In this document: positions 7,596 through 12,196 of the stretch, in pieces
Numbering within the stretch: the first letter of the stretch is position 1
Layout: each line of letters begins with the position of its first letter
Assembly: GCA_018985225.1 (NCBI GenBank)
Contig: JADGIF010000270.1
Location: forward strand, 1-12,196
Length of the DNA: 12,196 nt
DNA from: Amoeboradix gromovi
Taxonomy: Eukaryota; Sanchytriomycota; Sanchytriomycetes; Sanchytriales; Sanchytriaceae
Reading direction: 5' to 3'
Translations under genes and position numbers: made by a program
Notes under the pieces: generated by a model
What the model was told of the DNA's origin: nothing
What the model saw: only the letters and a program-made list of their open reading frames with translations
Databases searched by the model: none

Positions 7596-8814
7596 ATTCC
7601 CATAACTTTATTGAGTTGTCCCAAGACGCAGTTAAAACTCTGCTGGGCTGCTGAGGATCAAACTGGCAATCCATGACAACATCTTTGTGATTTTTATAAC
7701 TTAAGAGTATCTTTTGAGTCTTCCAGCTCCAAAAGTATAGTTTTCCGTGAGAATCGCCTGACATTACAAATTTGCCATCAGGACTAATATTAAGATTGCA
7801 GCCATATCCAGCTATATCATGGCCAGTAAAGCGTCTTTTTTTAGATATTCTATACTTTCCTGCACTGCCAAAACATAAAATAGCATTCGCAAATGACTGG
7901 CACAGTATCCACTCACCATCAGGGTGGATGACAGTATTGGAAATAGCATTTAAGCCCGGTTCACTTTTGTAGCCTACAGCTAGCGGCAAATCAAATTCAA
8001 AAACTCTCAAAGTTTTGTCATCTGCAGTGCTAACAAATCTAGCGCCATTATCAAGAAAATTTATCGAATTAATTTGACCTCTATGGTCATCATATTCGTG
8101 AATAATTTCATTGGCCCTGATATCTACCTGATAAATCTTACGATCTCCACAGCCAACCAGGAAAAGATGTTCTTTTTGAGGATGAAATTTTACAACATAC
8201 GGAATTTTACCCACGGTCCAGGTAAAAATGGACTTTTCTTTTTTCACATCAAATATTTTGACGTGTTTATCAAAAGAGGCAGAAATGATCTTGTTACCAG
8301 TGTGGCTCCAGTTCACATCGCGAACTCCCTTATTGTGACCCGCGATAGTTGCTAGACATTGTTTGTCGCGATATAGATCCCATATTTTCATTGTACAGTC
8401 ATTAGAGGCGCTAACAAAGACATGACCAAAATTGGGAAAGTACCTGGCACAATTGACGCCCTTTTTGTGACCTTCGTAGGTGAAAATTACTTTTTTAGGT
8501 ATCGTACAAATTTGACAATTGCCAACGTTTTTAAAGTTAAATTCTGATTTAGGTACATCAAAAATATCGATATCGACTTGCTTAACAAACTGCTCACTAC
8601 CAGGTGTGATCAACTGCTTCTTTGGAATAACGCGTTGGGATTGTATCCCTTGAGTCATGACTTCCTGATGAACTTCTCTTGATTTGTTTCGCTGCATTAA
8701 ATTAAACATTTTAGGAGTCATCTGAATAAAAGAATTTTGTGCCTTGGCTTCCTCTTCGCTGCTTGAATAATCAACAATATTCATCCTTTGTTTTACATGT
8801 GAGACATCAAACAT
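7594..8814 (-). CDS. PRP17: Splicing factor Prp17/Cdc40 (WD40)
   Basis: 406 aa from the ATG at 8814; a second ATG at 8784 (MNIVDYSSSEEE) gives 396 aa and an equally credible N-terminus. The frame's first codon at 8835 is GTG and is not used. Residues 1-110 are the charged N-terminal region typical of the family. From about 112 to the end is a seven-bladed WD40 propeller. Its landmarks are Prp17-specific: EGHKKGVNCARYFP, SNDCTMKIWDLY, GHNKGVRDVNW, SFDKHVKIFD, VPYVVKFHP-type (here IPYVVKFHP), DDHRGQINSINFLDNG, FVSTADDKTLRVFE, GHDIAGYGCNLNISPDG, SGDSHGKLYFW and the ending WDNSIKLWE. Prp17 joins the spliceosome at the second catalytic step. Its presence implies that the organism still splices introns, although none was recognised in this window. 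Confidence 0.95.
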   Translation of the reverse strand: MFDVSHVKQRMNIVDYSSSEEEAKAQNSFIQMTPKMFNLMQRNKSREVHQEVMTQGIQSQRVIPKKQLITPGSEQFVKQVDIDIFDVPKSEFNFKNVGNCQICTIPKKVIFTYEGHKKGVNCARYFPNFGHVFVSASNDCTMKIWDLYRDKQCLATIAGHNKGVRDVNWSHTGNKIISASFDKHVKIFDVKKEKSIFTWTVGKIPYVVKFHPQKEHLFLVGCGDRKIYQVDIRANEIIHEYDDHRGQINSINFLDNGARFVSTADDKTLRVFEFDLPLAVGYKSEPGLNAISNTVIHPDGEWILCQSFANAILCFGSAGKYRISKKRRFTGHDIAGYGCNLNISPDGKFVMSGDSHGKLYFWSWKTQKILLSYKNHKDVVMDCQFDPQQPSRVLTASWDNSIKLWE

Positions 8815-9728
8815 AAAAACTATATAACTTCCCACAAGTTGATTTCAACAAGTATCTATTGTAAGGCTAACTATGTTTGTTATCTTTCAATAGCTCAACT
8901 ATTTTATGGCTATATAATCAGGTAAAAGATGAATACAAAAATAAACATATTTGGCAAAGGGATGAGCTGCAAAAAGATTAAGTAAATGAAATATTGAAGG
9001 CTGTAGAAAGTTATAAATTGTGATTCAAATCGGCTATTACGGAACAGATTTTATGGTAATTGTGACACGTTCTATGAAAAGCAGATCGTAGGAGAGTTAA
9101 GGCGGATTATAAACTAAAAACACCGAGTTGTTGAATGACCTAAACCCACCAAAGATTATCCAAAACTGTATTAAAGAAATTTCATCCAACGATTATGCTA
9201 ACACCAAATCACCACTGACTAGCCATGAGGTCCACTTATAGACTAGTTTCAGCATTGTCACTTGCCAAACAAGTACAGGAAACGAAATAAGACGATAACA
9301 AACGGATTGCATAGATGACGGCAATTATAGGCACACGAATAGAGGTACTCGGAGTACTTTAAATAAGAAACTGATAGACTCACTTTGTAGGAAAGCATAG
9401 CACTTTCTACTAAGGAGTGCAGCACCTCAGATCCTGACATGGCTCTCATGAGAATCATGGCAAGCATACTGCATCAGCGCTCTTATAGTGTCCGTATCAG
9501 CCTGGTTTAATGGCTATCGGGTAGTCCCGGATCGAGATGTAGATCTGTGTTACAACATTAAAGTCACTCAGAATGCACTGGGCAACCGTGAAGGACCTGC
9601 TAGTAGAGTGCAGATATAAGCAACGAGATGCCGCCTTGTCTTACAGGTGATGTGGTGTGAGCCATTTCTACTCGATCGCTTCACTTTTTTGAAACTTTTG
9701 TTTTGAAAGTTTTCAAGTTTCGTGGAAG
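8815..9728. other. Long gene-poor interval left of the 48-codon gene
   Basis: About 0.9 kb with no convincing CDS, in a window where neighbours are usually 9-70 bases apart. The left part (8815-9180) is AT-rich like the genes. G+C rises to about 48% across 9421-9660 by hand count, against about 32% in three 60-base lines sampled from the kinase, eEF1B-gamma and PRP17. The only AATAAA (8937-8945 area) follows no good ORF. The right end holds the candidate RNA gene described separately. The left end must contain the PRP17 promoter. Confidence 0.6.
9490..9690 (+). ncRNA. Candidate structured Pol III RNA (SRP-RNA-like layout, unproven)
   Basis: This is a G+C-rich block (about 48%) ending in a run of six T at 9685-9690, a plausible Pol III terminator. 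Its ends pair: 9530-9535 (GATCGA) with 9672-9677 (TCGATC), and 9539-9543 (GTAGA) with 9667-9671 (TCTAC), giving 11 base pairs around a 3-base bulge. Before this helix sits a small 5' region with CTGGTTTAATGGCTATC, which reads like a Pol III A box, and a hairpin CGGG-TAGT-CCCG (9519-9529). A short 5' domain followed by a long closing helix, and a TGTAATGGC-like element, recall fungal SRP RNA. However, I could not find the conserved SRP54-binding loop. It may be an unknown RNA, or nothing. Confidence 0.3.
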
Positions 9729-9875
9729 ATGTCTCAGATGATAGACTCTATACTTAGCAAAAAAGAGAGCCTTACAGAAGCGTTGGCTAAATATGACGAA
9801 GTGTCTAAGCTAAATGTTAAATTGAAAGAGGAGGAAAAGACTTTGGCGAACTATCTAAGTCAGATCAGTAAATAA
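9729..9875 (+). CDS. SLO1: 48-aa coiled-coil microprotein, possible Slo1/SCOC homologue
   Basis: The ATG at 9729 opens 48 codons ending in TAA (9873-9875); an in-frame TGA at 9690-9692 blocks any longer start. The protein is one charged amphipathic helix with leucines at coiled-coil spacing. Its second half, DEVSKLNVKLKEEEKTLANY, resembles the conserved core of SCOC (short coiled-coil protein): Val, Asn, Lys-Leu-Lys, Glu, Leu and Tyr fall at matching positions. SCOC binds Arl GTPases at the Golgi, and yeast Slo1 binds Arl3 (family knowledge). The assignment rests on a short match recalled from memory. AATAAA overlaps the stop, the local gene-end signature, which supports this as a real gene. 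It is the only such gene end found in the 1.8-kb gene-poor stretch. Confidence 0.5.
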   Translation: MSQMIDSILSKKESLTEALAKYDEVSKLNVKLKEEEKTLANYLSQISK

Positions 9876-9876
9876 A
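9871..9876 (+). terminator. AATAAA overlapping the 48-codon gene's stop
   Basis: The sequence AGT AAA TAA AAC places AATAAA across the stop codon, as in most genes of this window. Confidence 0.55.
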
Positions 9877-10607
9877 ACATTTACCACCCAAGCCCCATCC
9901 ATAGCTTTTCTATTATGGTATAAGTGCCATTCTTCTAAGCGCAACCTTGGCCATTGTTGTACCGCTAATAAGTCAGATAAACTACGGAAATGCCCTGCCA
10001 TGATTTGGATGCATTCTCTGGGGGCGACTGATAGGGTTGATGAGAACCTGGTGATTCTGCTATAGTCGTGATAAACAGTAAACTCTTTGATTACACAGCT
10101 ATACTCTTATTCTTTCATGCTCATCATGTCTTGCGTACGGCAGAGATCGATATGATTTTATAGAGAAAACAGCTGCAGTCATTACAGAAAGCGTCGTGCA
10201 TAGTTATTCTGCTACGTATGAAAAACCATGCTGACGGTAAAGAGCCTGAATAGGCTACCATCACAGGCAATCTCGAAGGAATACTCCTGAGTTGTAGCTG
10301 GACCCATTTCCGTATATTCTCTCGAATTGAAACATGAAAGAATCAATTAAATCACTCTTCCCATCACGGAGAACGCTTGCTGTACAAAATTCATATGAAG
10401 TAACCTTAATCTTACCTAAATTTGGCTTTTTGGTGACGAATTTTACCGTCGTAGTAAATTTGTGTGATATTTGATATAATATGAGATCCTCTAAAAACCA
10501 AATCTCTAATTCTAGAAGTGGAGAGTTATCGACCACCTTAACTTAGTGACCAGCATAGCATATTTCTCTAAGAAAATTCTTGATTTTGTTGTTAATCAGG
10601 ACTTCAA
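9877..10607. other. Gene-poor interval right of the 48-codon gene
   Basis: About 0.7 kb with no firmly supported gene. G+C reaches about 47% in 10021-10080 and falls again to the right. TGATGA at 10037-10042 and CTGA at 10028-10031 look like snoRNA C'/D' boxes, but no properly spaced outer C and D boxes were found. No AATAAA is present on either strand after 9876. A 95-codon minus-strand frame without ATG (10261-10545) is listed separately. Confidence 0.5.
10261..10542 (-). pseudogene. Open frame without a start codon; degenerate or frameshifted gene?
   Basis: An open minus-strand frame runs from just after a stop (TAA at 10543-10545) to TGA at 10261-10263. It has no ATG in its first 70 codons. 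The translation looks protein-like (LLELEIWFLEDLILYQISHK, then VTSYEFCTASVLRDGK), but I recognise no family. An ATG at 10554-10556 lies in another frame. A single extra base near AAGTTAAGG would join it and give an N-terminus reading MLVTKLKVVDNS. There is no AATAAA at the stop. Options are a decayed gene, a gene with an indel, a 3' exon, or a chance frame. Confidence 0.25.
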
Positions 10608-10970
10608 ATGAGGAGCAGCGTTTCCAAATTGATTACGTTATTGTGTGACAGAGATAACTTAAAGATTCATCAGAGTAAAGAATGGGAGATTTTGTACCAA
10701 ACAATGGCGGACTCGCTAGATCAAAAAAGTATTGAAAAAGTAATCCATTATTACCATGAAAAAATGGAATTAGCTAAGTGGTATGTTTCTGCATGTAAAC
10801 TGCAAATGGAAAAAATTGAAAATTTTTATGTACAGGATAATAACATAAGATTAGAACATACTTTAGACAGAATATATAAAAATAACCAAGAGTGTCGGAA
10901 CTTTTTTTTAGAATACATTTCCAAGGCCTCTGCTAAGTTAGAAGATATGCGACATTTAAAAGTACTGTAA
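10608..10970 (+). CDS. Unrecognised 120-aa helical protein
   Basis: The ATG at 10608 follows an in-frame stop (TAA, 10593-10595). I do not recognise the family. The protein is almost wholly alpha-helical and rich in Lys, Glu, Leu and aromatic residues (SIEKVIHYYHEKMELAKWYV, then CKLQMEKIENFY), ending in a coiled-coil-like FLEYISKASAKLEDM. It has no membrane segment or signal peptide. Small helical proteins of this kind are common as subunits of kinetochore, BLOC-like, Mediator or tethering complexes; nothing visible chooses among these. It is convergent with ARPC2, with 9 bases between them, and its stop overlaps AATAAA, so it is very probably a real gene. The long upstream gap leaves ample room for a promoter. 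Confidence 0.75.
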   Translation: MRSSVSKLITLLCDRDNLKIHQSKEWEILYQTMADSLDQKSIEKVIHYYHEKMELAKWYVSACKLQMEKIENFYVQDNNIRLEHTLDRIYKNNQECRNFFLEYISKASAKLEDMRHLKVL

Positions 10971-10984
10971 ATAAATAGTTTATT
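10969..10984. terminator. Bidirectional poly(A) signal between the 120-aa gene and ARPC2
   Basis: AATAAA on the plus strand (10970-10975) touches the TAA of the 120-aa gene. AATAAA on the minus strand (10979-10984) overlaps the ARPC2 stop. The sequence AAATAAATAGTTTATTT is a near-perfect inverted repeat serving both directions. Confidence 0.65.
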
Positions 10985-11898
10985 TTCTGAATACTTTTCC
11001 AGATGCAGTAACTCGATTGTTACTGTCCCCATTCAACTGATCCAATTTAGCTCGGTTTAACACTTTCAACCATTCTCCTACTTTTGATCTCATTCGAGTA
11101 TGTAGATAAGCTTTTGAACACTTGATATGGTACTGTAAATAATTTCTGAACATTAGCATTTTACCAAGCTGTTCAATTTTGTTTTTTTGAATGTGCTGAG
11201 GAAAAACACTGAAAGTAATGTAAGAAGAATATCCTGAGTTAACGTGAATTACCGATAGATTGCCCACTTTGACCTGAAGTGTAAGATTTCAGCTCTAAAG
11301 GAATCTCTTTATTGTACATTACCTGAGGTGTTGCTTGCAATCCAACCAATTTACGAGCATCAATCAATTCCTGAATAAACACCTTAGCAACACCATCATC
11401 GTTTCCGTTCTCAAATACAATCTTGAAAATAATCGTTAGTCTGTCCTTCTCACCTTTGACAAAAATAAACTCACCCGCAAATTGAGAAATTATAATATTG
11501 CTGTTCTGGGTGTTTATGTAGTTGGATTGGGTAGGAAACAACAATGAAGTATTTTGTTCATAGATTTGAAGCAAAACTTTGCCGAGTAAGTTCATTTTTA
11601 GCTGTGGAATCAGTGATAACTGATCCTTGGTTACGGCAATTGTGAATGAATAATTGGCTTCAGTCTCCAATACTTTAAATTCCTTTAAACTGATATAATT
11701 TTGAAAATATTGATAGCCATTCAGCATTACGCTGATGGTGGTCTCGCCACTTCCGGGATATACTACATGATATTGAGAGTTATCATAATCTGTAATAACA
11801 CAGTCAACAACAATTGATGCCTCGTTTGCAATTGATTGAACGGCTTCTTTCATCAAAGGATGAGCGAGTGGAAGAACTGATCCATTATGAGCAGACAT
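10980..11898 (-). CDS. ARC35: Arp2/3 complex subunit ARPC2 (p34/Arc35), split into two frames (+1)
   Basis: Two overlapping frames encode one ARPC2 of about 305 aa, close to the family's 300-340. The first frame (11898 to 11239, 219 codons) contains ITDYDNSQYHVVYP, LTIIFKIVFENG, KVFIQELIDARKLVG and LQATPQVMYNKEIPLELKS. The second (11267 to 10980) continues with GYSSYITFSVFPQHI, FRNYLQYHIKCSKAYLHTRM, VGEWLKVLNRAK and TASGKVFRK, the long C-terminal helix that grips ARPC4. The switch lies in a poorly conserved linker between a second-frame TGA near 11289 and the first-frame TAA at 11239-11241. The first-frame stop has no AATAAA; the second-frame stop does. The Arp2/3 complex nucleates branched actin, in yeast for endocytic patches, and this subunit is essential there. 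That makes a dead copy less likely than decoding by frameshift or a sequence error. CTG at 11290-11292 encodes the conserved Leu of PLEL. Confidence 0.9.
11242..11256 (-). other. Candidate +1 frameshift site in the ARPC2 gene
   Basis: The first reading frame is ATC GGT AAT TCA CGT followed at once by the stop TAA. The +1 frame reads GTA ATT CAC GTT AAC and leads into the conserved SGYSSYITF. Twelve of 15 bases match, in the same phase, the CSC1-family site at 3937-3951. The close stop codon is a common companion of recoding sites. Confidence 0.4.
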
Positions 11899-12039
11899 TT
11901 AAAACAAATACCCCGATCTCTACTAATATACAAAAATAATGTATTGAATGGAGCAAATAATGCCATTAAAAGCAGTGCAAACGTCAGTTAGTAGCTATAC
12001 ACATATTCAGCATTCTTGCCAATTTCTAAAATTACTATT

Positions 12040-12196
12040 ATGATGCCAATTATGCTTGAGTTCCGATCTATGAAATACTTTACTTGTCAGAAAATCAGAG
12101 ACTTCCATAGAAAGACTGCCAGCACAATTAAATCATTTATAGAGGTTGCTCGTACTTTCACTACCCCACGGTGGGTTGAATGTCGATGTACGGTTC
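12040..12196 (+). CDS. Possible 5' end of a gene running off the window
   Basis: From the ATG at 12040 a frame stays open to the window edge (52 codons). The start is rich in Lys, Arg and Thr and poor in acids (MKYFTCQKIRDFHRK, then SFIEVARTFTTPRW), which could be a mitochondrial targeting sequence. It would be divergent from ARPC2, with 141 bases between starts, a normal promoter gap here. Two minus-strand frames are also open at the edge, so the call is weak and no family is recognised. The 11899-12039 gap shows no other gene. Confidence 0.35.
   Translation, partial: MMPIMLEFRSMKYFTCQKIRDFHRKTASTIKSFIEVARTFTTPRWVECRCTV

Noticed and set aside
8795-8806. Centromere CDEI-like CACATG near the PRP17 start
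   Set aside because: It does not match RTCACRTG fully, lies in the PRP17 coding region, and no CDEIII-like element follows.
9258-9467. 69-codon minus-strand frame with ATG
   Set aside because: No family, no AATAAA at the stop, odd composition, and length within chance expectation.
9500-9543. tRNA gene (A-box-like TGGTTTAATGG and B-box-like GGATCGAGAT)
   Set aside because: The two boxes are too close, the B box is imperfect, and no acceptor or anticodon stem can be drawn.
10028-10251. C/D-box snoRNA (CTGA, TGATGA, later CTGA)
   Set aside because: Only an inner D'/C'-like pair is well spaced; the outer boxes are missing or about 190 bases away.

Overview
The window looks like nuclear DNA of a fungus with a very compact, AT-rich, intron-poor genome, probably yeast-like. 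The recognisable proteins are a mitochondrial inner-membrane peptidase (Imp2), a PPR-type mitochondrial protein, a CSC1/OSCA ion channel, eEF1B-gamma, the splicing factor Prp17/Cdc40 and the Arp2/3 subunit ARPC2/Arc35. Many CDSs are separated by only 9 to 70 bases, and one convergent pair overlaps by 61. CTG encodes a conserved leucine in eEF1B-gamma and in ARPC2, which argues against the CUG-Ser code. I cannot name the species.

Layout. 1-296: possible tail of an upstream gene plus upstream DNA. 297-1505 (+): protein kinase with an apparent C-terminal cyclin-like domain. 1445-5994 (-): IMP2, a PPR protein and a CSC1-family channel in tandem, transcribed right to left. 6033-7580 (+): an unknown 93-aa protein, then eEF1B-gamma. 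7594-8814 (-): Prp17. 8815-10607: a conspicuous gene-poor stretch, richer in G+C than the genes. It holds one 48-codon coiled-coil gene (possibly SLO1/SCOC), a candidate structured Pol III RNA and an ORF without a start. 10608-10970 (+): unknown helical 120-aa protein. 10980-11898 (-): ARPC2. 12040 to the end (+): possible 5' end of another gene.

Two patterns stand out. First, eight of the ten well-supported CDSs have an AATAAA hexamer overlapping the stop codon on the coding strand. This implies almost no 3' UTR and helps decide which stops are real. Second, the CSC1 channel and ARPC2 are each split into two frames that need the same +1 change. Each overlap contains nearly the same in-phase five-codon site (ATA GGT AAT TTA TGT and ATC GGT AAT TCA CGT). 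In both genes the second-frame stop, not the first-frame stop, carries the AATAAA signature. Programmed +1 frameshifting at a shared site is therefore worth testing against chance indels and assembly errors.

The genes do not form one pathway. They are housekeeping functions packed together: mitochondrial protein processing and gene expression (IMP2, PPR), translation elongation, splicing, actin nucleation and a mechanosensitive-type channel. The kinase is the least ordinary coding gene.
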